64,000 nucleotides of DNA, from contig CANMZT010000010.1 of the NCBI GenBank assembly GCA_947502405.1, positions 1 to 64,000 on the forward strand, read 5' to 3'. Source of the stretch: an uncultured Algibacter sp. GTDB lineage: Bacteria; Bacteroidota; Bacteroidia; Flavobacteriales; Flavobacteriaceae. Positions 37,875 to 47,741 of this stretch are shown here, piece after piece. Below the pieces are notes generated by a model. It made no database searches and had not been told where the DNA came from. It saw nothing but the letters and a program-made list of their open reading frames with translations. Each line of letters starts with the position of its first letter. Within the stretch, counting starts at the first letter, position 1. Made by a program: the position numbers and the translations under genes.

Positions 37875-39911
37875 ATGAACAAAGACATTAATTTACAAGC
37901 AGCAGATAATATCAGAGCATTAGCTGTGGCTATGGTGGAAAAAGCAAAATCGGGTCATCCAGGTGGTCCAATGGGAGGTGCAGATTTTATGCATATTCTT
38001 TATTCAGAATTTTTTAATTACGATCCTTCTGATATGACATGGCCATTTAGAGACCGTTTCTTTATGGATGCTGGTCACTTATCTACATTAATGTATGCGC
38101 AGTATTACCTTTTAGGAAACTATGCTAAAGATGATGTTGCAAATTTCAGACAATGGGGTTCAATTACTCCAGGTCACCCAGAAGTTGATGTTGCTAGAGG
38201 TATTGAAAATACATCTGGACCTTTAGGACAAGGACATACTATGGGTGTGGGAGCAGCAATTGCTGCTAAGTTTTTAAAAGCACGTTTCGGAGATTGGATG
38301 AATCATAAAGTATATGGTTTTATTTCTGATGGAGGTATTCAAGAAGAAATTTCTCAAGGTGCAGGTAGAATAGCAGGTCATCTAGGATTGAGCAATTTTA
38401 TCATGTTTTTCGATTCTAATGACATTCAATTATCAACATCTACAGATGAAGTAACCAGTGAAGATACAGCAGCCAAATATGAAGCATGGGGATGGAAAGT
38501 AGTAACTATTGATGGACATAACCATGATGAAATCAGAAAAGCGCTAACTGATGCAAATAATGAAACTGAAAAACCAACATTAATTATTGGTAAAACAATA
38601 ATGGGTAAAGGTTGTGTAACTGCTGATGGTAGTATGTTTGAAGGACACTGTGAATTACACGGTCAGCCTATTGGAAATACTGGAGCAGATTACGAAAAAA
38701 CATTGTTAAATCTAGGCGCAAGTGTTGAGAGCCCGTTTGATATTTATAACGATGTTTCTGATTTTTATAAAAACATAATAGAAGAAAAAACTGCTAAAGC
38801 TGCAGAGAAGAAGTCAGTTATTAATGCATGGAGAAAAGATAATAAAGCATTAGCAGATAAATTAGATTTCTTTTTATCTGGGCAATTACCTGAATTAGAT
38901 TTTGAATCTATAGAACATAAAGCAGGTTTAGCTACTAGAGCAGCTTCATCTGGTGTTTTAGGGTACTTAGCTGAAAATGTTGAAAACATGATTGTGTCTT
39001 CGGCAGATTTATCAAACAGTGATAAAACAGATGGTTTTTTAAAGAAAACACAAGCGTTACAAAAAGGAGATTTTAGCGGATCGTTTTTACAAGCGGGTGT
39101 TGCAGAATTAACCATGTCATGTATAGCAAATGGTATCGCTTTGCATGGTGGATGTATCCCTGTAGTAGCAACATTCTTTGTGTTTTCAGATTATATGAAA
39201 CCCGCCATTCGTTTAAGTGGTATTCAAGAATTGCCAGTAAAATATGTTTGGACCCATGATGCTTTTAGAGTAGGTGAGGATGGGCCAACACACCAGCCTG
39301 TTGAACAAGAAGCTCAAATTCGCTTGTTAGAAAAACTTAAAAATCACAGTGGAAAAAATAGTTTCTTAGCATTGCGTCCTGCTGATTCAGCTGAAACTAG
39401 TGTAGCTTGGAAAATGGCTTTAGAAAATACAGATACACCATCAGGCTTAATATTATCTAGACAAGGTATAAAAGATGTTCCAGCTCATGGAGAATCAAGA
39501 TACCAAGAAGCCTTAGCTGCAGAAAAAGGTGGATATTTAGTAAAAGAAGTAGAAAATCCAGATATAGTGCTAGTTGCTAATGGTTCTGAAGTTTCAACAT
39601 TAGTTGCAGCTTCTGAAATTTTGGAGAAAGAAAATGGATTGAAAGTGAATATAGCTTCAGTGATTTCTGAAGGATTATTTAGGCTTCAAAGTGATGATTA
39701 CCAGAATAGTGTAATTCCAAAAGGGAAGCCATTATTTGGCTTAACTGCTGGCTTGCCGGTAAACTTAGAAAGCTTAGTTGGAGATAATGGAAAAGTATTT
39801 GGTTTAGAACATTTTGGTTATTCTGCACCTGCAACCGTGCTGGATGATAAATTTGGTTTTACAGGAGAGAAGGTAAGTAAAGAAGTATTGAAATATTTAG
39901 AAACAGTATAA
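37875..39911 (+). CDS. tkt: transketolase
   Basis: The 678-residue cytosolic enzyme has the transketolase start ([19 protein letters not shown]), the thiamine diphosphate/magnesium motif ([20 protein letters not shown]... then [13 protein letters not shown]), and the pyrimidine domain with [19 protein letters not shown] and [19 protein letters not shown]- and C-terminal halves are fused as in the full-length family. It moves two-carbon units in the non-oxidative pentose phosphate pathway. The transaldolase gene begins 10 bp later, giving a pentose-recycling operon. It adjoins the GH3 genes of the beta-glycan locus, which could matter if xylose is released, although no xylose isomerase or xylulokinase is seen. 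Confidence 0.96.
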   Translation: MNKDINLQAADNIRALAVAMVEKAKSGHPGGPMGGADFMHILYSEFFNYDPSDMTWPFRDRFFMDAGHLSTLMYAQYYLLGNYAKDDVANFRQWGSITPGHPEVDVARGIENTSGPLGQGHTMGVGAAIAAKFLKARFGDWMNHKVYGFISDGGIQEEISQGAGRIAGHLGLSNFIMFFDSNDIQLSTSTDEVTSEDTAAKYEAWGWKVVTIDGHNHDEIRKALTDANNETEKPTLIIGKTIMGKGCVTADGSMFEGHCELHGQPIGNTGADYEKTLLNLGASVESPFDIYNDVSDFYKNIIEEKTAKAAEKKSVINAWRKDNKALADKLDFFLSGQLPELDFESIEHKAGLATRAASSGVLGYLAENVENMIVSSADLSNSDKTDGFLKKTQALQKGDFSGSFLQAGVAELTMSCIANGIALHGGCIPVVATFFVFSDYMKPAIRLSGIQELPVKYVWTHDAFRVGEDGPTHQPVEQEAQIRLLEKLKNHSGKNSFLALRPADSAETSVAWKMALENTDTPSGLILSRQGIKDVPAHGESRYQEALAAEKGGYLVKEVENPDIVLVANGSEVSTLVAASEILEKENGLKVNIASVISEGLFRLQSDDYQNSVIPKGKPLFGLTAGLPVNLESLVGDNGKVFGLEHFGYSAPATVLDDKFGFTGEKVSKEVLKYLETV

Positions 39912-39921
39912 AACAAACTTT

Positions 39922-40578
39922 ATGAAATTTTTTATTGATACAGCAAACCTTGATGATATTGCAGAAGCACAAGCTTTAGGTGTTTTAGATGGTGTAACAA
40001 CTAATCCGTCTTTAATGGCAAAAGAAGGTATCACAGGTGAAGAGAATATTATTAATCATTATAAGAAGATTTGTGATTTAGTAGAGGGCGATGTAAGTGC
40101 CGAGGTTATTTCTACAGATTTTGAAGGTATGGTTAAAGAAGGTGAAGCTTTAGCGGCTCTCAATCCACAAATTGTTGTGAAATTACCACTAATTGCTGAT
40201 GGTATAAAAGCGTGTAAACACTTTTCAGATAAGGGTATTAAAACTAATGTGACTTTAGTTTTTTCTGCTGGTCAAGCGCTATTAGCGGCTAAAGCAGGAG
40301 CAACTTATGTGTCTCCTTTTATTGGAAGATTAGATGATATTTCAACAGATGGTTTAAATCTTATTGCAGAAATCAGACAGATTTATGATAATTACGGTTT
40401 TAAAACACAAATTTTAGCCGCATCTGTGCGTCATACCATGCATGTTATCGATTGCGCTAAATTAGGTAGTGATGTTATGACTGGAGGATTAGCATCTATC
40501 AAGGGGCTATTAAAACATCCTTTAACTGATATTGGTTTAGCTAAGTTTTTAGCAGATTACAAAAAAGGGAATAGTTAA
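39922..40578 (+). CDS. tal: short transaldolase / fructose-6-phosphate aldolase-like
   Basis: At 218 residues this is the compact transaldolase type. It begins [20 protein letters not shown], has [13 protein letters not shown], the Schiff-base Lys87 in VVKLPL, and the conserved [20 protein letters not shown] and ASVRHTMH. It exchanges dihydroxyacetone units in the pentose phosphate pathway. Members of this subfamily act either as transaldolase or as fructose-6-phosphate aldolase, and pairing with transketolase favours transaldolase. It is cotranscribed with tkt and followed by a terminator. Confidence 0.95.
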   Translation: MKFFIDTANLDDIAEAQALGVLDGVTTNPSLMAKEGITGEENIINHYKKICDLVEGDVSAEVISTDFEGMVKEGEALAALNPQIVVKLPLIADGIKACKHFSDKGIKTNVTLVFSAGQALLAAKAGATYVSPFIGRLDDISTDGLNLIAEIRQIYDNYGFKTQILAASVRHTMHVIDCAKLGSDVMTGGLASIKGLLKHPLTDIGLAKFLADYKKGNS

Positions 40579-40601
40579 TAAGTAACTATTTTAAAATAAA
40601 C

Positions 40602-40637
40602 AAAGCTTCTCTTTCCTTCTGGATTGAGAAGCTTTTT
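40602..40637 (+). terminator. rho-independent terminator after tkt-tal
   Basis: AAAGCTTCTC and GAGAAGCTTT form a 10-bp perfect stem with a 14-nt loop, ending in TTTTT, 23 bp after the transaldolase stop. Confidence 0.85.
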
Positions 40638-40681
40638 CAATTAAACAAACTAAACTAAATAATTGAATGATATGCTATTAA

Positions 40682-41398
40682 TTATTCAATACTAAATTGA
40701 AATATTTGAGACTCGGAAGTGTTATTTTGATTGTCTTTAGTAATAATTTTCCAATAGTACGTATTACCAGAACTCACAGTAACCGTATGATTCATATTAG
40801 TTGTAGTGGTTTCTTTAGTATTAAGATTTGTAGTCGTCCCAAAAAACAAATCATATTCTTTTATATCATTATCAACATCTTCTCCCTTCCATTCCAAACT
40901 TATACTAGTAATTGAAGCACTCAAAGTTTCAGAGAGAGCAGGAGAAACTAAGTCTGCTGGAAATGGCGCATAAGAAGATGTTGCTTCACCAGCATTATAA
41001 AACTTCCAAGTAGCACTTTGAGACGTTTCTGTTCCAGAGTTTTTCGAAACAACATACCAAGAGTAGGGTGTGCTTCTCAGAATAGTGACACTTCTTTCTG
41101 AAATATTAGAAGTGAAACGTTCTGTGGTTTGGTTGTCTAGATTTTTAACAAATAATTCATATGAATCGGTATTATTTGAGTCATTCCAATCAAAAGTAAT
41201 AGTGCTTTCAGTACTTGTTAAATTAGAGCCAGTTGTGCACTCTGAATTTTGCTCTGGAAAAGCTAATACTGCAGAACTGGGAGGGTCTACTTCTGTAGGG
41301 CCTGAGTCTGGTCCATCATCACCTCCACTACTGCTGCAATTCAAATTAAAAAGACAAAAAGCTAAACTCCAGATGATATATGTAATTGACTTTTTCAT
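40682..41398 (-). CDS. lipoprotein with two fibronectin type III-like domains
   Basis: The 238-residue lipoprotein (LNCSSSGGDD) has an acidic Gly/Pro-rich linker and two beta-sandwich domains at ~50-135 and ~145-238. Each contains a fibronectin-like strand pattern (STITFDWNDSNNTDSYELFV; SISLEWKGEDVDNDIKEYDL) and a YSWYVV or YYWKII strand. No catalytic motif is present. The start overlaps the stop of the upstream GH13 gene by one base (TAATG), so the two are translationally coupled and this is the last gene of the minus-strand alpha-glucan operon. It may be a SusF-like surface accessory protein, but no starch-binding signature is evident. Confidence 0.75.
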   Translation of the reverse strand: MKKSITYIIWSLAFCLFNLNCSSSGGDDGPDSGPTEVDPPSSAVLAFPEQNSECTTGSNLTSTESTITFDWNDSNNTDSYELFVKNLDNQTTERFTSNISERSVTILRSTPYSWYVVSKNSGTETSQSATWKFYNAGEATSSYAPFPADLVSPALSETLSASITSISLEWKGEDVDNDIKEYDLFFGTTTNLNTKETTTTNMNHTVTVSSGNTYYWKIITKDNQNNTSESQIFQFSIE

Positions 41399-44300
41399 TA
41401 GTTCTTAATTATTTTAAAGCTTTTATTGCTTGTTGCTGTTTCTACTCTCAATATATAAATGCCCTTTGAAAAACTTGAAGTATCTATGTTTAGGCTACGT
41501 TTATTGTAACCATTAGTATGGAAAACACGGTTACCTAACACTGAATAAATTTGTACTTCAATACTTTTATTTTTCAAATCTCCTAGATGTATATTCAGTT
41601 CATCTGAAATTGGGTTAGGAAAAACTGCAATAGTATCGCCATAGAAAATGGTTTCTTCGTATTTGCCTTGACATATCTTATCTGTTTCAATACTAATTTT
41701 GTTTTCTCCAATCTGTAATGGTAACTCTATTGTTGCTGCTGTAGTTTCTGTAATATTACCATTTAAGTTTACCGTGTATGACGTACCTCCGCTAAGGTTT
41801 AAGGATATGGTGTTTTTACTATTACTTACTCTTGAGAGTACTGCTAAATCTTCAGGTTCGTTGATGGTTATATTAAAGCATTGCTCATAATTGGATTCTC
41901 CATCAACAGTTATGCATACCTTGTATTCTCCGGCCTCAAAGTCAGATTTTAAAAATGCTGTTGTAAAGGTGTCTGAAAAGTTTAATCCGTTACCAGTAAT
42001 TGAAACCATATAATTTAGATTTTCCAATGCAGAAATATCAATGATACCATTATTACTATTTCTACAAGTTTCACCTGATATTTGCAACCTAAAATTGTTA
42101 GTAGGCAATACAAAGATTTCACAGCCATTAGCATCAACAGTAGCTCCTAAAGGTGTATTGCTACATAAATCTTCACTGTTTAATACGCCATCGCTATCTG
42201 TATCATTAGGGTTTACAATAGGTTGAGAACCGTAAACTATATATTCCCCCGGAGCCAAAGTAATTGCGGATGATACATCTGTAACTTCAAGAGGTGTGTT
42301 TTTATTTAATAAACTATACCAAGTACCTATTTTAGAAAAATTGGGGCTTATGGTTTTAGATGTTATATCAAAATTGGCTATTACTGTAACATCAAAATCT
42401 CCAACATTATCATTTAAATTGATGCGTTTAACTAAACCATTTAAGCTATATGAAAAATCATCGGTGTTAAAAGTAGAAGGATAGTCCGTTTTTAACATCA
42501 TCATTTTAGATGTTATATTATATAGATCTATTCTGTCTGAATTTTCATCATAATTTAAAGTCCATGCTACTGGTTTTCTATCTAATCTACAACTACCATC
42601 TGTAATATCGTTTTCACAATTTATACTCTTATCATATCCAAGTTCGCCAAATTGCCATAGCATTTTTGGTCCTGGAATACTATAAAAAATAGCTGTTGCT
42701 GCTTCAACCCTATCCAGTGCTGTTTGAAAGTTTTTCGTATTATGGTCATTATTTGAATTGCCATAATTTAAATTTCTTACCATTAAACGTTCTTCATCAT
42801 GACTTTCCATGTATCCAACTACATGAGGGTTATTCCAACCTCTTTCTGTATGGGATAACCAAGACACATTAGCATCTGTACTGAAACCCATAGTGTTTTG
42901 GTTAAAATTGTGATTCAAATTACCCCAAAGCATAAATCCGTAATTAGCTAAAACAGTTTCTTCGGAGTTATCAGCTAAATGTTCTAAAATTAAGTAAGCA
43001 TCTGATGAAACATTATTCCAAATATAGTCTGCGTAATCTTCTAGAATAGCTATTCTAGAAGCATCAAAGTTACTCCAAGCACTAACATTGCTTGGGTTAT
43101 TAGTTTGAGTAAATCCTTTAGATAAATCAAATCTAAAACCATCAACTTTAAACTCATCAATCCAATATTTTAAAGTCTGTTTAACGTAAGTTTTGGTATA
43201 CTCACTTTCGTGGTTAAAATCATAACCTACATTAAAAGGGTGTTTGGCATCAGGGTTTAGCCAAGGGTTGTTTGATGCTGGTTTGGAATTTGAACTATCC
43301 CAATACATTTGGGCTAATGGGCTTTGGCTAAACGCATGATTATATACCACATCGATAATAACTGCAATACCTCTTTTATGACATTCATCTACAAAAGATT
43401 TAAAGTGGTTTTGAGTGCCGTAATATTTATCTAAAGCACCATGAAATGATGGGTTGTAACCCCAACTATCATTACCCTCAAATTCATTTATGGGCATCAA
43501 TTCAATAGCATTGATACCTAGAGTTTCTAGATAATCAAAATGTGTCATGGCTTCAAGGAACGAATCCTTTTCTGTGAAATCACGAATAAGCATTTCGTAT
43601 ACAATTAAGTTATCTTTATCTGGTTTAGAAAATGAATTAACTTGCCAGTTAAATGGTGTTTCATTGATTTTAAAGGTTGATACATTTCCTGTAGTTTTTC
43701 CATTGGGATAATCCATCAAATTAGGATAAGTTTCTTCAGGAATAAATTGGTCGTTATTAGGGTCTAATACTTTTTTGGAGTAAGGATCTGCGATAGTTAA
43801 ATTGTAGTCAATATAATATTGGTAAGCAAATTCAGTATTAGGATCTAAGCCGCTTAAAGTTAGCCAAAACGTATCGTCATCTTTTTTCATCTGATATGCT
43901 GGATCTAACTTCCAATCATTAAAACTTCCTATTATAAATACATCATTTTTTAAAGGTGCTTGCAGTACAAAAGTTACTGAGCCATCATTATTTTTGTTAA
44001 GACCATTTTCTAAACCAGCTGGTAAAGTTTCATTTTGAGTAGCTGTTTTTACATAAATTGAAATAGTTTCTTCTTTAGTTTCTGAGTTTTGATTTGCACT
44101 TGCGTTTATAGTGAATAAACCAGTAGTTGTGAATATGTAATTTGCAGATATAGTATTAGTATTTGTAGCTGTTTGAATGGATGTGTTATTAATTTTTAAC
44201 TCTAAATCTGCAGCTTTACTAGATTCAGCACTAATGGTGATGTTGTCGTTTAAATCAAATACATCATTATTGGAAGGATTAGTAATAGTAATATTTAATC

Positions 44301-44724
44301 CTTCTTCAAAAATTGGAATAAAAATATCAGGTCTAGATTGCTGATTGCCATCTGCACTTCTAAAAACAATAGCAATATCAGTTACAGTTTCACTTGAGCC
44401 TACATTGTAGAATGTATTAATGTTAGGAGTAATTTGTAATTCGTAAGTATTAGTAGAAAGTCTTGTTAGTTTAGGTTGTGTACTATTATTCCCCCATGCA
44501 CCTATAACATGTTTCCAATCAGAATTACCCGAAGAAGCTGAGGTTAAAACACCTGTGTGTGCATATATATCTCCAGTATAACCTTCAAGTTCAGAGCCTG
44601 TAGCATCAAAAGTTATTGTGACTGTATTTGTAGCTATTGGAATTGCCGGGGTAGTTGAAACGGACTGTGCAATAATAGAGCTATAACTGACAAGAAGTAA
44701 AAGTGTGAATAATAGTTTTTTCAT
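41398..44724 (-). CDS. GH13 alpha-amylase-type enzyme with T9SS type A sorting domain
   Basis: The 1108-residue protein has a signal peptide (LLLVSYSSIIAQ), N-terminal beta-sandwich domains (~20-230) and a CBM48-like domain at ~245-330 (DVFIIGSFNDWKLDPAYQMK). The GH13 barrel carries Asp533 (GFRFDL), Glu581 (LILEHL) and Asp643 (ESHDEERL), and a thrombospondin type 3-like stretch follows near 830 (NDTDSDGVLNSEDLC). The C-terminal ~80 residues (AVFPNPISDELNIHL to KSFKIIKN) are a type A signal for type IX secretion. The enzyme is thus exported across the outer membrane and attached at the surface or released. It should cut starch or glycogen-like alpha-glucan, supplying SusC/SusD/SusE upstream. 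A hairpin separates it from susE. Confidence 0.92.
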   Translation of the reverse strand: MKKLLFTLLLLVSYSSIIAQSVSTTPAIPIATNTVTITFDATGSELEGYTGDIYAHTGVLTSASSGNSDWKHVIGAWGNNSTQPKLTRLSTNTYELQITPNINTFYNVGSSETVTDIAIVFRSADGNQQSRPDIFIPIFEEGLNITITNPSNNDVFDLNDNITISAESSKAADLELKINNTSIQTATNTNTISANYIFTTTGLFTINASANQNSETKEETISIYVKTATQNETLPAGLENGLNKNNDGSVTFVLQAPLKNDVFIIGSFNDWKLDPAYQMKKDDDTFWLTLSGLDPNTEFAYQYYIDYNLTIADPYSKKVLDPNNDQFIPEETYPNLMDYPNGKTTGNVSTFKINETPFNWQVNSFSKPDKDNLIVYEMLIRDFTEKDSFLEAMTHFDYLETLGINAIELMPINEFEGNDSWGYNPSFHGALDKYYGTQNHFKSFVDECHKRGIAVIIDVVYNHAFSQSPLAQMYWDSSNSKPASNNPWLNPDAKHPFNVGYDFNHESEYTKTYVKQTLKYWIDEFKVDGFRFDLSKGFTQTNNPSNVSAWSNFDASRIAILEDYADYIWNNVSSDAYLILEHLADNSEETVLANYGFMLWGNLNHNFNQNTMGFSTDANVSWLSHTERGWNNPHVVGYMESHDEERLMVRNLNYGNSNNDHNTKNFQTALDRVEAATAIFYSIPGPKMLWQFGELGYDKSINCENDITDGSCRLDRKPVAWTLNYDENSDRIDLYNITSKMMMLKTDYPSTFNTDDFSYSLNGLVKRINLNDNVGDFDVTVIANFDITSKTISPNFSKIGTWYSLLNKNTPLEVTDVSSAITLAPGEYIVYGSQPIVNPNDTDSDGVLNSEDLCSNTPLGATVDANGCEIFVLPTNNFRLQISGETCRNSNNGIIDISALENLNYMVSITGNGLNFSDTFTTAFLKSDFEAGEYKVCITVDGESNYEQCFNITINEPEDLAVLSRVSNSKNTISLNLSGGTSYTVNLNGNITETTAATIELPLQIGENKISIETDKICQGKYEETIFYGDTIAVFPNPISDELNIHLGDLKNKSIEVQIYSVLGNRVFHTNGYNKRSLNIDTSSFSKGIYILRVETATSNKSFKIIKN

Positions 44725-44738
44725 AGTATTATTTGGTT

Positions 44739-44776
44739 AAAAAAAGAGGTTGCATTTAGTGTACTGCAACCTCTTT
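44739..44776 (-). terminator. hairpin terminator between susE and the GH13 gene
   Basis: A perfect 12-bp stem (AAAGAGGTTGCA / TGCAACCTCTTT) with a 10-nt loop is followed on the minus strand by a T run. It lies 30 bp beyond the susE stop codon and 14 bp before the GH13 start, so it likely reduces expression of the downstream genes relative to susCDE. Confidence 0.8.
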
Positions 44777-44806
44777 CTAATTCAAATATTTATTTTTTAA
44801 AGAGGT

Positions 44807-46159
44807 CTATCTAGAGCCTAAATAATATACAGGTCCATTAGCATCGTTAAAATCTATTGATACGACGTAGTTTCCAGCAGTTACAGCAATATTGTTGTCT
44901 GAATCTTGGTCTAAAATACCATCAGCATTAGCATCACCATAATCACCACCCCAATTATTATTCATTCGGAATTTTATTTCACCATCAAGCATGGTTATGT
45001 TTTCAGCAAAAAACACACCTGGTTGAATTTCTGTTAAACTAGCATCAGGAGTAGCTCCCCAGTCATTATATCCAGAACCTACAGCTCCCCAAACGTTTGT
45101 TGCTGGTTCGATACTGTAAGACATATCCTTTAAGTTAACAGTTACTAAATAATGTCCAGCAGTTACAGCAATATTGTTGTCAGAATCAGAGTCTAAAATG
45201 CCATCATTGTTTGCATCTCCAACATCACCACCCCATGTATTATTCATACGGAATTTTATTTCTCCGTCTAAGAGTTGTACGCCAGCTTTAAAAGTATCTG
45301 TTGTATGATCGTAATATAATTTAGCATCAAGAGTTGCTCCCCAATCGTTATAACCTGAGCCTACAATACCCCAAGAAAAAGGTTCTATCGTATAAGAATT
45401 GTCATTAGTGTCTATAGTAATTTTGTAATCACCAGCAGTAACTGCAATATTGTTGCCATCGTCAGCATCTAAAATACCATCTAAATTAGCGTCACCTAAG
45501 TCACCACCCCATTGATTATTTTCTCTAAATTTTATTTCACCATCAACTAAGTTTACATAAGATACTATAACACCTGGTACCGCAGTAGTATAGAATTTAC
45601 CATCAGCAAATGCTCCCCAGTTATTATAACCAGAACCTACAACACCCCATGTAGCTACTTCAAAGCTACCACCACCTAGTACTTCTTCAGGCAGTACAAC
45701 AGTAAGTTCTTGAATTGCTGAATAGGTTGGAAGCCCTTCAGTTCCAATAAAACCTTTTACTCTAAAGTATAAAGTTCCAGTATTTGGCATATCTGTGTTA
45801 GGATCGTTATCTAAACCTGCAGCTTCAGCAAAACCCAACATATCCCCAATGGTTACTGCAAGTTCGTTTCCGTCTGTTGTTCCAACTGTAGTAGCATCAG
45901 TAAAATCACCTAAGATTGAATTCTCTAATTCATAAGTTGTATTTGTTGGTACTCCAAAATCAGCATCTTGCCAAGTGAATCGTTCTCCTAAATTATTGGA
46001 TGCGCCTACAGTTAATACGTATTCATCTAAAAATGAATTAGAGAATACTATACCATCAACTGGTTCTTGAGCGGTGAATACTAAATCATCATCCTGATCA
46101 CAAGCGTTGAAGCCTATGAATGCTATTAATAAGAGTGATAAAATTTTTATGTTTTTCAT
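44807..46159 (-). CDS. SusE/SusF-like starch-binding lipoprotein with three tandem modules
   Basis: The 450-residue lipoprotein (GFNACDQDD) starts with a SusE N-terminal immunoglobulin-like domain (~20-160) containing FTWQDADFGVPTNTTYELEN. Three similar modules of about 95 residues follow from ~171, each opening with VVGSGYNNWGA or a variant, then LVDGEIKFRENNQWGGD and an acidic loop such as GDANLDGILDADDGNN, and closing with an AGDYKITID-type strand. The modules resemble the starch-binding domains of SusE and SusF. The acidic loop looks like an EF-hand or dockerin-type calcium site. The protein would hold alpha-glucan at the surface next to SusC/SusD. The third module ends at the C-terminus (YYLGSR). 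Confidence 0.88.
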   Translation of the reverse strand: MKNIKILSLLLIAFIGFNACDQDDDLVFTAQEPVDGIVFSNSFLDEYVLTVGASNNLGERFTWQDADFGVPTNTTYELENSILGDFTDATTVGTTDGNELAVTIGDMLGFAEAAGLDNDPNTDMPNTGTLYFRVKGFIGTEGLPTYSAIQELTVVLPEEVLGGGSFEVATWGVVGSGYNNWGAFADGKFYTTAVPGVIVSYVNLVDGEIKFRENNQWGGDLGDANLDGILDADDGNNIAVTAGDYKITIDTNDNSYTIEPFSWGIVGSGYNDWGATLDAKLYYDHTTDTFKAGVQLLDGEIKFRMNNTWGGDVGDANNDGILDSDSDNNIAVTAGHYLVTVNLKDMSYSIEPATNVWGAVGSGYNDWGATPDASLTEIQPGVFFAENITMLDGEIKFRMNNNWGGDYGDANADGILDQDSDNNIAVTAGNYVVSIDFNDANGPVYYLGSR

Positions 46160-46178
46160 GATTGTTGTGTTTTAGTTT

Positions 46179-47738
46179 TTAAAAATATCCTGGGTTTTGA
46201 GTTAAATTGGGGTTAGCTTGTATAGCTGAAGATGGAATAGGGAATAATTTATATGTATCTGGAATAGAAGTTCCATCTTTTACACCACCTTTCCAAGGCC
46301 ATAAATATGAATTACCTGTGAACATTTCAAAGCGTATTAAATCAGTACGTCTATGACCTTCAAGGTTTAATTCTCTCCCGCGTTCATCTATAATAAATTG
46401 TTCTGTTAAATCAGATTGAGTAATACTGGTAGCATTTGATCTATTACGAACAGCATTTACATATTGAACAGCTGTTCCCATATCAGTTCCAGCTGCGCCT
46501 CTTACAGCACATTCAGCATACATTAGGTAAGCATCTGCAAGTCTGAATAACGGAAAATCTGTACTAGAAAATGCTGAAGGCAAAGATGAACCAGTAAAAT
46601 TTGTATTTCTAAACTTTATTGAAGGATAACCATCTGTCCATTCTTTATAATCTTCCATTTCGAAGTTATGCCCCTCTGTCCAGAATAGACTTGCTCTTAC
46701 ATCTGTAGAAGTTTCTATATCACCAAATAAACCATACCATGCTTTGCTAGATCTATGACCACCCCAGCCCTCAGTAGCTCCAAATTGAGTTAGAGGTATT
46801 GTGGCATCATTAAGGCTACCATTAACTATATAAGTGGTGTTGCCAAAACTTTGACTTACAAGATTGTCTGCTATTAACGGGAATATAATTTCTGGAGATG
46901 AGTCATTATCAGCGGAAAATAGACTAACAAAATCTGTTGCCAAAGAATAAGGACCTTCCGTAATTATTTTATTGGCATAAGTTGCTGCTGCATCATAATT
47001 AGTGGAACCAGTATAAACTCCTGCATTTAGATATAATTTTGCTAAAAGCATTTGAGCTGCCCCCTTAGTTGCTCTTCCATAAGTATTATTTACTGGCAAT
47101 ACAGCTTCAATCTCTAAAAGTTCAGATTCCACAAAGTCAAATAACTCTTGACGTGAAGCTTCAGGTAAAGATTCAGTTTGTCCAACTGTGTTTTCTGTTG
47201 GAATAACACCTTTTCCAAATACATCAATTAAGTAATAGTTAGCCAATGCTCTAATAAATCGTACTTCAGAGATAATGATATCTTTGTTTTCAACATCTAC
47301 ATTCGGGAGTATAGAAAGTAAGTTGTTACATTGAGGAATGGTAAAAAATATTCTATTATATAAATATCTAAAGAATTTATTTTCAGGAGTCCAATCAGAT
47401 GTAGTAGTTAATTGGTCCAGACCATTGTCTCCCCACCTGTTTTTCATAGCATCTGCAGCAAAATCTTGTAAGTTAATAATACCTCTTAAAAAAGGAGACT
47501 CTCCTGCGTTATCACTAATATCTGAACTTTCAGGACCATCAGCGCCAGATAGTGCGAAAGAACCATAAAGTCTTGATAAAATTCCTTCAACTGCTTGAGG
47601 GTCATCAGCTAAAAGTTCTTCTAATGATAATTCTATTAATGGTTTAGTATTTAAATCATCTGTACAGCTTATGTTAACCGTAAAGATTGCTACTAAACCA
47701 AATAGTAATTTTAAAATTTTATTTTTCATAATTTTCAT
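46179..47738 (-). CDS. susD: SusD/RagB family starch-binding lipoprotein
   Basis: The 519-residue lipoprotein (VNISCTDD) has SusD family signatures: EVRFIRALANYYLIDVFGKG, GAAQMLLAKLYLNAG, FPLFRLADAYLMYAECAVRG and ERGRELNLEGHRRTDLIRFE, ending in NPGYF. Translation may start at the first ATG or three codons in (MKNKILK). It lies 3 bp after the SusC gene and 19 bp before the SusE-like gene. It binds maltooligosaccharide as the lid of the SusC transporter. The alpha-glucan assignment rests on the SusE, GH13, GH97 and GH65 neighbours. Confidence 0.93.
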   Translation of the reverse strand: MKIMKNKILKLLFGLVAIFTVNISCTDDLNTKPLIELSLEELLADDPQAVEGILSRLYGSFALSGADGPESSDISDNAGESPFLRGIINLQDFAADAMKNRWGDNGLDQLTTTSDWTPENKFFRYLYNRIFFTIPQCNNLLSILPNVDVENKDIIISEVRFIRALANYYLIDVFGKGVIPTENTVGQTESLPEASRQELFDFVESELLEIEAVLPVNNTYGRATKGAAQMLLAKLYLNAGVYTGSTNYDAAATYANKIITEGPYSLATDFVSLFSADNDSSPEIIFPLIADNLVSQSFGNTTYIVNGSLNDATIPLTQFGATEGWGGHRSSKAWYGLFGDIETSTDVRASLFWTEGHNFEMEDYKEWTDGYPSIKFRNTNFTGSSLPSAFSSTDFPLFRLADAYLMYAECAVRGAAGTDMGTAVQYVNAVRNRSNATSITQSDLTEQFIIDERGRELNLEGHRRTDLIRFEMFTGNSYLWPWKGGVKDGTSIPDTYKLFPIPSSAIQANPNLTQNPGYF

Positions 47739-47741
47739 AGT

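Noticed and set aside
38765-39115. 116-residue minus-strand frame within transketolase
   Set aside because: It is antisense to a conserved enzyme and has no sign of independent coding.
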